Under the pieces are notes generated by a model. It did no database searches. It saw only the letters and a program-made list of their open reading frames with translations, and was not told where the DNA came from. Below, one piece after another: positions 24,128-31,814 of a stretch of DNA of 32,299 nucleotides. Made by a program: the position numbers and the translations under genes. Source of the DNA: JAUIBE01 sp035267185 (GTDB lineage Bacteria > Pseudomonadota > Gammaproteobacteria > Xanthomonadales > SZUA-36); contig DATFLY010000074.1 in NCBI GenBank assembly GCA_035267185.1, forward strand, positions 1-32,299, given 5' to 3'. Position 1 is the first letter of the stretch. Every line of letters begins with the position of its first letter.

Positions 24128-24153
24128 TCGTTTTCCCGGCAGCGGGAAAACGA
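24128..24153. terminator. Strong hairpin after the SDR gene
   Basis: TCGTTTTCCCG and CGGGAAAACGA are 11-base perfect inverted arms around a 4-base loop (GCAG). The stem starts 19 bases after the SDR stop. There is no T-tract on the plus strand, so it could be a weak terminator, a 3'-end protecting hairpin or a protein site. The next gene begins 87 bases later on the same strand. Confidence 0.5.
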
Positions 24154-24239
24154 ACTTGTTGCGGTTGAGCAGCGTTTTTACATAAGCCAATAAATTCAGC
24201 GAGTTATCTGTTTGGCTCGAATCATGCATGTAGGATTGT

Positions 24240-24950
24240 ATGATCAAACACCTTATGACTGCAGCGCTGCTGTTGCCCGTTTTCACCCATGCCGCAGGGC
24301 CATGCCCAGGCATGGTCATTACAAGCCGCGCGGAAGTCAGCGTATCCGACGGGACCAGCTACCAGGTAGAAACTTACTACCGCTCGGTTGAGGAATCTGT
24401 CGTCTCATTCAAGGGTCCAAATGCCAGTGATATTGTTTCGGAGGGACCATATGCCTGGTACAGGCAGGGTGAGAAAACCGGCCTGGCCGGAGAAACCGAG
24501 AAACGATTCGCCATCGGTCACCAATACCACGCGATGCTTGTTGCGTTCGATGACATCATGGTCAATGTCCAACCTGATCCCGATATCACTTTCCGAAACG
24601 AATCTCATAGCGGGCACACCGGGGACTATCCGTTCGGTGGAAAAATCAGCCTGATCGAAGGCAATCAATCCCGCCAGCCGAAAGGCTTTCTGATGTTGCT
24701 TCCTGACGAAACGCCCATCGAGGTCGTCCTGGATGACTGGCGCGCTAATGAATACGGAAATTCCCTGCCTTACCAGCTGACGATTTTTCATGGGGATCGG
24801 GTCTTTACCTATCGGTATGAACAAGTAGATTTCGATGAGGGCGATGCGGCATCTTTTCACCAGCAGTTTCCGGCGCCTGGCATTGGCGAGATTACAGAGT
24901 TCAGGGCGAAGCAGATTGCTCTGGCCATACAATGCAAAGATTCCCCATAG
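24240..24950 (+). CDS. Secreted hypothetical protein
   Basis: I do not recognise this 236-residue protein. A short signal peptide (about 1-18, cut near HAA) precedes GPCPGMVITSRAEVSVSDG. The rest alternates hydrophobic strands with polar turns, including TFRNESHSGHTGDYPFGG and LDDWRANEYGNSLPYQLTIFHGDRVFTYRYEQVDF. This resembles an all-beta lipoprotein-carrier or outer-membrane-associated fold. Two cysteines (22 and 232) sit at the extreme ends of the mature protein and could form a closing disulfide. AGGA lies just upstream of the ATG. The frame is compact and has no paralog in the window. Function unknown. Confidence 0.65.
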   Translation: MIKHLMTAALLLPVFTHAAGPCPGMVITSRAEVSVSDGTSYQVETYYRSVEESVVSFKGPNASDIVSEGPYAWYRQGEKTGLAGETEKRFAIGHQYHAMLVAFDDIMVNVQPDPDITFRNESHSGHTGDYPFGGKISLIEGNQSRQPKGFLMLLPDETPIEVVLDDWRANEYGNSLPYQLTIFHGDRVFTYRYEQVDFDEGDAASFHQQFPAPGIGEITEFRAKQIALAIQCKDSP

Positions 24951-25055
24951 CCCGCCTGGCACCCGTCAGAATTTGTCATTCTTTCGCCACAGGTCCTGCA
25001 GGCTTCTGACGCAAGGAACTGCTACCATGATTCATCCCTGTTTGAGATTTGCCAG

Positions 25056-25901
25056 ATGCCATTTCTTTCTCTTGTGATCCTGCTTTTCTTCCCCATTGCA
25101 GCTGCTGCACAAACCCCGCCTGATCAGCAACCGTTTGAGTGCAACTGGTGTGAACACTGGAACCAGCCCAGAGCACCATTCCAACTGTCAGAAAACAGCT
25201 GGTACGTCGGTACCAGGGGGCTGGCTTCAGTGTTGATCGTTGACTCAGGAGAGTTGGCTTTGATCGACGGGGCGTTACCTCAATCAGCCGAGCAAATCAT
25301 TGAGAACATCGAATCACTTGGCTTCAACCCGCAGAACATCGATTGGATTCTCAATTCACATGCCCACTACGACCATGCTGGTGGCATCGCAGCCCTGGCG
25401 CGAATCACCGGTGCCCGGGTAGCCGCAGGCGAACGCGGTGTAATTGCATTGACCGAGGGGCCCTATCATCCGGAAGACCCTCAGGCCCGGTTTGGTGAGT
25501 CAGCGCGGTATCCATCTGTTGAAAAGGTTCACCCGGTCAATGACGGTGATGTGATCACAGTGGGTACCCTTGAAATCACCGCAGTGGCATCTCCGGGTCA
25601 TGCACCAGGTGGAATGAGCTGGACGTGGAAGTCCTGCAACGAGGATTCAAAATGCCTGGACGTTGTCTTCCTCGACAGCCTGAATGCAGTCTCGGCAGAC
25701 GGATACCGGTTCACCAATCACCCGCAAACGCTGGCTGAACTGGAAGCCAGCATCAAACGCATTGGAAAATTGCCCTGCGACATTGCCATCGCCGCACACC
25801 CCGACCAGGTTCCCGAGCCTGAAGCAGACCAAACGGTGTGTGCTGCCTATGCAGAAGCGGCGCGCAAACGACTGGATCGCAGGCTCAGCATGGAAGAGTA
25901 A
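25056..25901 (+). CDS. Subclass B3 metallo-beta-lactamase-like hydrolase
   Basis: This 281-residue secreted zinc hydrolase carries the B3 signature throughout. A signal peptide covers about 1-19, followed by CNWCEHWNQPRAPFQLS and YVGTRGLASVLI. Zinc ligands are HAHYDH (His102, His104, Asp106, His107), His182 in SPGHAPGGMSWTW, and His248 in AAHPDQ. A paired-cysteine region (C194, C200) precedes VVFLDSLNAVSADGYRF, as in B3 enzymes. B3 enzymes hydrolyse penicillins, cephalosporins and carbapenems, but chromosomal relatives in environmental bacteria may have weak or other activities. Sequence alone does not show resistance. No regulator or mobile element is nearby, so it looks like a resident gene. 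Confidence 0.85.
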   Translation: MPFLSLVILLFFPIAAAAQTPPDQQPFECNWCEHWNQPRAPFQLSENSWYVGTRGLASVLIVDSGELALIDGALPQSAEQIIENIESLGFNPQNIDWILNSHAHYDHAGGIAALARITGARVAAGERGVIALTEGPYHPEDPQARFGESARYPSVEKVHPVNDGDVITVGTLEITAVASPGHAPGGMSWTWKSCNEDSKCLDVVFLDSLNAVSADGYRFTNHPQTLAELEASIKRIGKLPCDIAIAAHPDQVPEPEADQTVCAAYAEAARKRLDRRLSMEE

Positions 25902-25960
25902 CCACCGGACTCCGGGCTGCAGCAAGGAGCAGACCAATCCTGCTGGTAGACTAGGTCAGT

Positions 25961-26239
25961 ATGCATAAAGGATCTGTAGCCACACTGGTTGGAGTTGTCG
26001 TGGTGATCGGCGCGCTGGTCGCTGCGGAGTACTATTTTTTTGAGCACCGCCCAAGGGCTGCAGAAGCGGCGCTGGGCAACCCTGACTACAGCGCAGGTTT
26101 ACCTGATACCAGCAATCTCGCCGGAGACGACACCAGGATCATCGAATGTGAGGACCCGGATGTCGGAAAGTTTTACACCGACGCCGAAAACTGTGAAGAC
26201 GCCGAGCCACCAGACCCAAACCAGCCCCCTCCTCCATGA
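25961..26239 (+). CDS. Small membrane-anchored, proline-rich protein
   Basis: This 92-residue protein has one N-terminal TM segment (about 6-27, VATLVGVVVVIGALVAAEYYF) followed by an acidic extracytoplasmic tail. The tail contains two cysteines in IIECEDPDVGKFYTDAENCED and ends in EPPDPNQPPPP. The cysteine pair and acidic residues suggest a small disulfide-closed or metal-binding motif. The frame has no overlapping competitor of similar quality. The start has no strong ribosome site. It ends only 6 bases before the convergent gene at 26246. I recognise no family and assign no function. Confidence 0.5.
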   Translation: MHKGSVATLVGVVVVIGALVAAEYYFFEHRPRAAEAALGNPDYSAGLPDTSNLAGDDTRIIECEDPDVGKFYTDAENCEDAEPPDPNQPPPP

Positions 26240-26245
26240 GAGTCG

Positions 26246-27073
26246 TCAATCCCTGCTGGCCGCCGATTTTAATTGGTCCCTGAGCTTCATCATCTCGGCC
26301 GTCCAGCGATAGTGATCAAATGACTTATCGGCAAACAAACTGAAAAACACCTCACCGGGAACCGCGTTAATTTGCCTGAGATCTGAAGCTTGCGCCTTCA
26401 AACGATTCTCAATCGACACACTGAGGCCATCAACTGCCCACTGATGCAGGGCAATAAATTCGTCAGCTCGCCCATTTTCTCTGGCAGCGGCAAGAAATTG
26501 TCCTGGTAGCTGGTACGCCGTGTAGGCTGAATCAAAATTGTCATGCAGGCGGACTTCTTCAACAATCAGGTCCAGGCCCTGCTCAGCCTGGTCATTGTCA
26601 ATCAATACCCGTGCAGTCTGGCTCAGTGGGTAGGAAATGCCATATCGGTCGTATGGCTCAATCGGAAACCTCTCCCGGTATCCAGGAATATCGGATTCTG
26701 TGATCTCTTTCGTCATCTCAAATGCATTGATTCGAATGATCATCAGCCTTTGGGAAGCCACCCGGCCAAGTGCATCTGAACGATCGCGGAATTTCCAGTA
26801 TCCGTCCCGTGCTGGCTCAGGTTCCAGATTGATGAAATGTGCCTCTGCTTTGAAGAACTGCTCGATCTCGCTCAATCCCTCGGTTCGCATTCGTGCGATT
26901 AGAGGCTCGGAAATCGACCTGCGCTCGGCGGTGGGCTCAAATTTCATCGCCTGGTTCATCAGCGTAACCACTTCACTGGGCCACAGATCAGGCTCTGCTC
27001 CACTGGCCCGCTCCAGGGGTGAAAAAATGACAACAAGAACGATGAATCCGAACAAAATAGGTCGGCTGGTCAT
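26246..27073 (-). CDS. Secreted helical hypothetical protein
   Basis: I do not recognise this 275-residue protein. A signal peptide at about 1-25 (SRPILFGFIVLVVIFS, then ERASGA) precedes a mostly helical, charged mature part (LWPSEVVTLMNQAMKFEPTAERRS, KFRDRSDALGRVASQRLM, QAEQGLDLIVEEVRLHDNFDSAYTAYQ). This looks like TPR- or Sel1-like helical hairpins, with no clear consensus. I start it at the ATG at 27073, seven bases after GGAGAG. The ATG at 27100 would add nine residues in front of the signal sequence. It is divergent from the membrane regulator at 27187, across the repeats at 27145-27176, so that regulator may control it. Confidence 0.68.
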   Translation of the reverse strand: MTSRPILFGFIVLVVIFSPLERASGAEPDLWPSEVVTLMNQAMKFEPTAERRSISEPLIARMRTEGLSEIEQFFKAEAHFINLEPEPARDGYWKFRDRSDALGRVASQRLMIIRINAFEMTKEITESDIPGYRERFPIEPYDRYGISYPLSQTARVLIDNDQAEQGLDLIVEEVRLHDNFDSAYTAYQLPGQFLAAARENGRADEFIALHQWAVDGLSVSIENRLKAQASDLRQINAVPGEVFFSLFADKSFDHYRWTAEMMKLRDQLKSAASRD

Positions 27074-27144
27074 GAGTATTCTCTCCAGTGGTCCATACAC
27101 AGGTGCTTAAACTGACATCAGAGGTGTAGATTGGTCTTGTTTTC

Positions 27145-27176
27145 CTGAATGAATTAGGCTGAATTAGCCTGAATTG
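27145..27176. promoter_or_regulatory. Helically phased direct repeats upstream of membrane regulator
   Basis: GAATTAGGCT, GAATTAGCCT and GAATTG follow each other with a 10-base period at 27151-27176, and CTGAAT recurs at 27145, 27159 and 27169. The middle also contains AGGCT-GAATT-AGCCT, a short inverted repeat. The block ends just before the AGGAG ribosome site of the regulator gene. Phased direct repeats are how OmpR/ToxR-type winged-helix proteins usually bind. Autoregulation is inferred. Confidence 0.5.
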
Positions 27177-27186
27177 AGGAGCTGGG

Positions 27187-27963
27187 ATGAAGGGTCTATC
27201 AACGATTGGAGACTGGCGGGTCAACTGGGACGCAGGCTGGATACAAAACCGCCGAAGTATTCTTAGACGCCGCATTTTCCTTGATTCACGAGTGCTCGCG
27301 GTGTTTCAGCAACTTGCCGAGCAGGCCGGACAAACGGTGTCAGTTGACGATATTCTCGACCAGGTATGGTCAAACCGCGTGGTCAGCCGGGACTCGGTGA
27401 GTACGGCGATTTACCAGCTTAGACAGGCATTGGGTGACAACAGTCAGCAACCCACTTACGTCAAAACAGAAGGCCGCCAGGGTTACCGCCTGGTTGCACC
27501 GGTCAGGTCTGCTCCCAACTGGCGGGGGGGCGCCATGCCTGCCATCATTTTTGCGCTTGTTGCGATCACTGCATTTGGTACCTACTCCTGGCAATCAGGT
27601 CAGAAGCTGACCCATGCTGACAGCCTGGTGGTGGTTGAACCACTTGAAGATCTGACCGAGGCTGATCAGCCAGTGCCTCTCCACTCGGCGATAGAGATGA
27701 CCTTGCTGGACGAACTGGTGAATCGTTTACCAGGACGAGTGACCGGTCAACCTGCCGGGATTCATTCTGGCCTCACGCTGCAGCCCGCGATCGTGGCCTG
27801 CGACCTTGGACCAGTCCTGGTTGTTCACCTGATTGAAAATGCCACCAGCCGATACCTCTGGTCACAGGCCTACCGACTGGATGAGGAAGAATACGGCCCT
27901 GAAGAAGCCAGCCTGGTTCAGGAAGTGGCCCGCGATGTCAGCCAGGCCGTTTCAATGCTCTGA
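27187..27963 (+). CDS. ToxR/CadC-type membrane-anchored transcriptional regulator
   Basis: This 258-residue regulator begins with a cytoplasmic OmpR/PhoB-type winged-helix domain (1-105). It contains RRRIFLDSRVLAVFQQLAEQAGQTVSVDDIL, then VVSRDSVSTAIYQLRQALGD, and the wing TYVKTEGRQGYRLV. One TM segment follows at 116-134 (AMPAIIFALVAITAFGTYSW), and the periplasmic part is about 120 residues. That part lacks TPR repeats but has LWSQAYRLDEEEYGPEEASLVQEVARDVSQAV, a pattern seen after TolB-like regions. Such proteins sense a periplasmic signal and bind DNA directly from the membrane. AGGAG lies 7 bases before the ATG. It is divergent from the secreted protein at 26246, and its stop abuts the lipoprotein gene's stop. 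Confidence 0.88.
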   Translation: MKGLSTIGDWRVNWDAGWIQNRRSILRRRIFLDSRVLAVFQQLAEQAGQTVSVDDILDQVWSNRVVSRDSVSTAIYQLRQALGDNSQQPTYVKTEGRQGYRLVAPVRSAPNWRGGAMPAIIFALVAITAFGTYSWQSGQKLTHADSLVVVEPLEDLTEADQPVPLHSAIEMTLLDELVNRLPGRVTGQPAGIHSGLTLQPAIVACDLGPVLVVHLIENATSRYLWSQAYRLDEEEYGPEEASLVQEVARDVSQAVSML

Positions 27964-28146
27964 TCAATTGGTTCGATGCGCCGCATCAATACAACGGGTG
28001 CGTTCTTCCCGGTCGGCAATTTTGGTGCATTCATTGATCTGGGTGTTCACGGATGGCTCAGCCGGCTGACTACCCGCGCAGGCTGCCAGTGCAAACAAAA
28101 GGGCAAGAGCCAGGCATAAAACCAATCTATTGAGACTGACTTTCAT
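27964..28146 (-). CDS. Small lipoprotein
   Basis: This 60-residue protein has a textbook lipoprotein signal. A basic MKVSLNR is followed by hydrophobic residues 8-19 and the lipobox L20-A21-A22-C23, so mature protein begins with acylated Cys23. Residue +2 is Ala, which favours outer-membrane sorting by the Lol rule. The mature part has only 38 residues and contains C40 and C52, likely a disulfide. AGG lies about 9-11 bases before the ATG. It is convergent with the regulator gene, the two stop codons touching in TGATCA, and follows the sugar dehydrogenase gene on the same strand. Function unknown. Confidence 0.7.
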   Translation of the reverse strand: MKVSLNRLVLCLALALLFALAACAGSQPAEPSVNTQINECTKIADREERTRCIDAAHRTN

Positions 28147-28192
28147 TGTTTAACCTGCTTATTGAAACCCGCCGATATTCTAACCACATTGC

Positions 28193-28212
28193 GAGGAGTC
28201 TATTTACTCCTC
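28193..28212. other. Hairpin enclosing the sugar dehydrogenase stop codon
   Basis: GAGGAGT and ACTCCTC form 7-base perfect arms around a 6-base loop. The minus-strand TAA stop (28204-28206) lies partly in the loop and partly in the stem. No T-tract follows on the minus strand, so termination is doubtful. It could be coincidence. Confidence 0.3.
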
Positions 28213-29394
28213 CGGTGCCTCATCGTTATTTTCTTCAACACCCTGGTCAGTTGCACATTGATTCTCAGAATTTGGAGTCGTCAGGCGCATCACACCTTCC
28301 TCGTCAACACCGATGTAGATATCACCATTCGGTGCCTGTTCCACGCCCCGAATGCGCCAGCCTTTGTCATCAAGCAGACGTTCCTGGTGAAGCACACGGC
28401 CATCCTCGACCACCAATCGATTGAGGTGGGTTTGAGCGAGGGCACCGTTAAACAGATTGCCTTTCCATTGCGGAAAGCGGTCTGAGTCGTAATACGCCAT
28501 ACCACTGGGGGCAATAGACGGTGTCCAGTAAAACAGGGGCTGCTCCATCCCGCCCGCATGGGTGATGCCATCACCAATCGGCCCACCACCATATTCTTCC
28601 CCGTAAGTGATCACCGGCCATCCGTAATTGACCCCACCCCGGATGATATTGACCTCATCGCCACCCTGGGGCCCATGTTCATTGATATAGACCGTTTTGG
28701 TTGAACGATCGATGGTCATGCCCTGCGGGTTTCGCACACCCAGCGCCCAGACTTCCGGTAAACCGTTTTCACCATCTGCATAAGGATTGTCAGGTGGAAT
28801 ACTTCCATCGGGATTAAACCGCAGAATCTTTCCGGCGTAGTGTTTTGGATTTTGCGCCTCATCTTTGAAGTCATATCCATCACCGGTGGACAGATACAAA
28901 TGCTTCTCGCCCACTTCCAGTCGACCGCCGAAATGCCACTTGCCTGCGATTAACGTTGTGCTGCGGAAAATTTCTTTCGGATTGGTGAGGCGGGTGCCGT
29001 CAAGCTCAAATCGGGAAACCGCCAGGCCGTTGGCCTCCTCTGTCCCAATTCCATAGGCCAGGAAAATGTGTTTTGAAGTTGCAAAATCCCGCGCAAGCCG
29101 AACATCAAATAATCCCGAGCTCACCGGACCGCTGCGAAGCATTTCAGGCAGCCCTTCAACCTCAACAACCTTCCCGTTCGTAACATCCAGCAAACGCAGA
29201 ATTCCAGGTTCCCGGTCACCAACCAGGACGTGTTTGTCATCAATAAAAGCAAAGCTCAGGGCGCGCCTGATATCACCGGCAACCTCCTCGACACAAAATG
29301 CCAGTCGTTCGCTGGCGATGGGTGCAAAAGCATTTGCCCAGGAGCTGAATGAGAGAACGGTAAAAAGCAAAACGAGCCTTGTTGTTTGATGCAT
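28204..29394 (-). CDS. PQQ-dependent sugar (aldose/sorbosone-type) dehydrogenase
   Basis: This 396-residue secreted beta-propeller belongs to the soluble glucose/sorbosone dehydrogenase family (GSDH, as in YliI). A signal peptide covers about 1-22. Family motifs are GLFDVRLARDFATSKHIFLAYG (94-115), KWHFGGRLEVGEKHLYLSTGDG (152-173), EVWALGVRNPQGM (214-226) and EHGPQGGDEVNII...GVNYGWPVITYGEEYGGG (239-271). His154 and Arg221 occupy the positions expected for PQQ binding and catalysis. The C-terminal tail is acidic (EENNDEAPEE) and lies beyond the domain. It should oxidise aldoses in the periplasm, provided PQQ is available. It lies downstream of the regulator at 29451-31574 on the same strand, separated by 56 bases. 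Confidence 0.92.
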   Translation of the reverse strand: MHQTTRLVLLFTVLSFSSWANAFAPIASERLAFCVEEVAGDIRRALSFAFIDDKHVLVGDREPGILRLLDVTNGKVVEVEGLPEMLRSGPVSSGLFDVRLARDFATSKHIFLAYGIGTEEANGLAVSRFELDGTRLTNPKEIFRSTTLIAGKWHFGGRLEVGEKHLYLSTGDGYDFKDEAQNPKHYAGKILRFNPDGSIPPDNPYADGENGLPEVWALGVRNPQGMTIDRSTKTVYINEHGPQGGDEVNIIRGGVNYGWPVITYGEEYGGGPIGDGITHAGGMEQPLFYWTPSIAPSGMAYYDSDRFPQWKGNLFNGALAQTHLNRLVVEDGRVLHQERLLDDKGWRIRGVEQAPNGDIYIGVDEEGVMRLTTPNSENQCATDQGVEENNDEAPEE

Positions 29395-29450
29395 GATTTC
29401 GCTTAAATTTTGAATTGGCGTGAGTCTACCAATCCATATCGTTCTTACAC

Positions 29451-31574
29451 TCAGGATGCGTCTACACGAATGCTTTCCTCGGCAAGCAATTGGATGAATT
29501 CGGGCTCATCACGAATGGGGTCGTAATACGGCAGGTGTGGCTCTATAAATGGCATCACATTGCTGGGTTCCTCAATACCAGTTCGAATGCACTCCACCGC
29601 TGCCTGGGCAGCAGCGGCCATTCCCAGCAAACGACAGGCAAAATGCCATTTGTTGGTCAATACTGCAATGTCAGCGCTGGCGGTTCGCTGCCATCTCCGA
29701 ATAAGCCCCTCGGTTTCCTCAGTATTGCCTTGAATGGCATTTAGCAGCGCCTCTGCCAACATTCTTTCCGTAGTTTGACCCAGTCTGTCACCAATCGGGG
29801 CCTGAGTAACCGCCTCGGCAAGCAGGACCACATACTTCCCAATGGCCTGTTCATCGTTCAGAAACCAGGAAGTCAGCAAACCACGAAATTCGTATTCTGT
29901 GATCAGATCCAGAGCAGGCCCATAAGGTCGAGCAATACTCTCCGACATTGACTCGTGAACCGTTCTAGCTGACTCAAATTCCCGATTCGCAACCATGGCA
30001 TCCCAGACATCCAGTGCTCCATTGGGATTCTGAAACTCCGCCTGCAGCGCTTTGATTTCGGTAAGCCAGCGTTCCAGGTTTCCATGATTGCGAACTTCCA
30101 GGACACTACGATGAACCGACAGTCTGTAGCCCTCAAAATCGGTAGATTCTATTTCCTCAAGCGCCTCGGTGTAACGATGAGCAACAATCAGGGAAAGCAA
30201 GGTGATTCGGGTCCAGTGTGGATTCCTTGGGTCCAGCGTCTGGGCCAGGCGCAAGCTCTCGGCCCTGCCGTCGAAATCTCCCAGGCGACGCTGAATATAT
30301 GATTTTAGCTCGACAATTCGAACATCACTTGGACGCATCTGCTGCGCACGGTTGACCAGTTCGTAAGCCAGTTCGTAGTTCCTCAAAACATAGTAGGTGT
30401 AGTACGACTGGGCAATAAGGTATTCGGCTGAATCCGGTGCCAATGACCGGATGTTTTCCAGCATACCCTCAAGACGAGCAATCGATTCCGGATCCTGCTC
30501 ACCAAAATTCTGAAGGCTAAAGAAACCAGCAAGTTCAGCCCAGGCGCGAACGAATGACGGATCAAGCGATACCGCCCTTTCCAGTTGTTCGATGTATGAA
30601 GGATCAGTAAAACCGAGTGTGTCACGAATGTTCATCGCCTCGTGATAAGCCCGGTAAGCCGCCATATTCTGGGTAGGCAATACAGCCAACTGTTCGGCAT
30701 CCTGCTCTGTTAATTCTGTATGCATTGCTTTAGCGATCGCCCTGGCGATCTCCGATTGAACAGAAAAGAGATTTTGTGTCGTCAATTCACGGTTGTAGGT
30801 CTGGGCCCACAAGTGCTCGTCACTTGACACCTTTATCAGCTGGGCATTGATACGAACCTGATCACCCATCCTTTGGACGCTTCCCTCAACCACCGCGTTG
30901 GCCCCCAATTCCAGACCAATGTCACGAATGTTTTTGATGCTGTCGCGATATTCCAGCACCGATGTGCGGGAGATGACACGCAAACCCTGGATTTGCGCAA
31001 GTTGTGTCAGCAGGTCGTCATGAATACCGCTGGCGAACAATGAGCCCTCTTCACTTTCGCCGAAAGTCGTAAATGGCAGAACGGCGATAACGGGGGTCCC
31101 GGTTTGTACCTGTTCGGTCTGTTCTGACTGTTCCAGGCGTACATCAACATCCCGAAATAGATAGGCAACTGCAAGAACAGTGATCACGATCAGAACGGCA
31201 AGGGCTACCCAGAAAAATGGACGAGAAGTTTTTACCTCTTCAGGGATGGCTAGTTCGGGCGGCGGCGGAAAGTGCGCCACGTATCCTCGCCGCGTGACTG
31301 TCTCTATATAAGCGTGAGTCTCTTCCGGGGAGAGGGTCTGCCGCAGAATGGATATACAACGGTTGATTGCATCGTCCGATACCGTCCGGTTTTCCCAGAC
31401 CACCTCGATCAATTTCGCTCGGCTGATCACCGTATCCTGATGATCTAGGAAATAGGCCAGCAGCTTTGCCACTTGTGGTTCCAGGCGAAGGTCAACCAGA
31501 CCGTCAGACAGATCACCGCTTGCAGGATCGAACTGCCACTTGCCAAACAAAACCCGATTTGAGTCGGCAGTCAT
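29451..31574 (-). CDS. Membrane-anchored wHTH regulator with TolB/FlgO-like and TPR-like periplasmic region
   Basis: This 707-residue regulator has four parts. The first is a winged-helix DNA-binding domain at 1-101 (LRLEPQVAKLLAYFLDHQDTVISRAKLIEVVWENRTVSDDAINRCISILRQ and the wing YIETVTRRGYVAHF). The second is a TM at 120-140. The third, at 160-260, is the TolB/FlgO-like VIAVLPFTTF...LFASGIHDDLLTQLAQIQGLRVISRTSVLEYRD block found in CadC/adenylate-cyclase-like proteins. The rest is helical TPR-like, for example YIEQLERAVSLDPSFVRAWAELAGFF and ESLRLAQTLDPRNPHWTR. It senses an extracytoplasmic signal and controls genes from the membrane. The sugar dehydrogenase downstream and the beta-propeller gene divergent at 31815 are candidate targets. 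Confidence 0.92.
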   Translation of the reverse strand: MTADSNRVLFGKWQFDPASGDLSDGLVDLRLEPQVAKLLAYFLDHQDTVISRAKLIEVVWENRTVSDDAINRCISILRQTLSPEETHAYIETVTRRGYVAHFPPPPELAIPEEVKTSRPFFWVALAVLIVITVLAVAYLFRDVDVRLEQSEQTEQVQTGTPVIAVLPFTTFGESEEGSLFASGIHDDLLTQLAQIQGLRVISRTSVLEYRDSIKNIRDIGLELGANAVVEGSVQRMGDQVRINAQLIKVSSDEHLWAQTYNRELTTQNLFSVQSEIARAIAKAMHTELTEQDAEQLAVLPTQNMAAYRAYHEAMNIRDTLGFTDPSYIEQLERAVSLDPSFVRAWAELAGFFSLQNFGEQDPESIARLEGMLENIRSLAPDSAEYLIAQSYYTYYVLRNYELAYELVNRAQQMRPSDVRIVELKSYIQRRLGDFDGRAESLRLAQTLDPRNPHWTRITLLSLIVAHRYTEALEEIESTDFEGYRLSVHRSVLEVRNHGNLERWLTEIKALQAEFQNPNGALDVWDAMVANREFESARTVHESMSESIARPYGPALDLITEYEFRGLLTSWFLNDEQAIGKYVVLLAEAVTQAPIGDRLGQTTERMLAEALLNAIQGNTEETEGLIRRWQRTASADIAVLTNKWHFACRLLGMAAAAQAAVECIRTGIEEPSNVMPFIEPHLPYYDPIRDEPEFIQLLAEESIRVDAS

Positions 31575-31641
31575 GTCAATAATTAAAAATCTGCTCTATC
31601 CAATTGAAATTCAAAACCTTCCCTTTTTTCCCCTTGCAAGA

Positions 31642-31674
31642 ATCAGCAATTCATCAGCAATAAATCAGCACTTG
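31642..31674. promoter_or_regulatory. Three 11-bp phased direct repeats between divergent regulator and target
   Basis: ATCAGCAATTC, ATCAGCAATAA and ATCAGCACTTG stand head to tail at 31642, 31653 and 31664, so ATCAGCA recurs every 11 bases. The block lies 68-100 bases upstream of the regulator start and about 141-173 bases upstream of the gene at 31815. It is a likely binding array for the regulator's winged-helix domain, on one face of the helix. Binding is inferred. Confidence 0.6.
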
Positions 31675-31814
31675 ATAAGGCTTTCCACCCCGCCAAACGT
31701 GAAAATCTCGATTGCACAGGGATTTAAGCAGTGCCAATCAATCTCGTCACCCGGGAATTATAAACGGAGAAGAAAAATCCCGTTTGTATTCCTGCTCATC
31801 TCGGAGAAAGAAAA

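Noticed and set aside
28162..28485. 107-codon plus-strand frame opposite the sugar dehydrogenase 3' end
   Set aside because: It lies on the complement of conserved GSDH sequence and has no ribosome site or family match.
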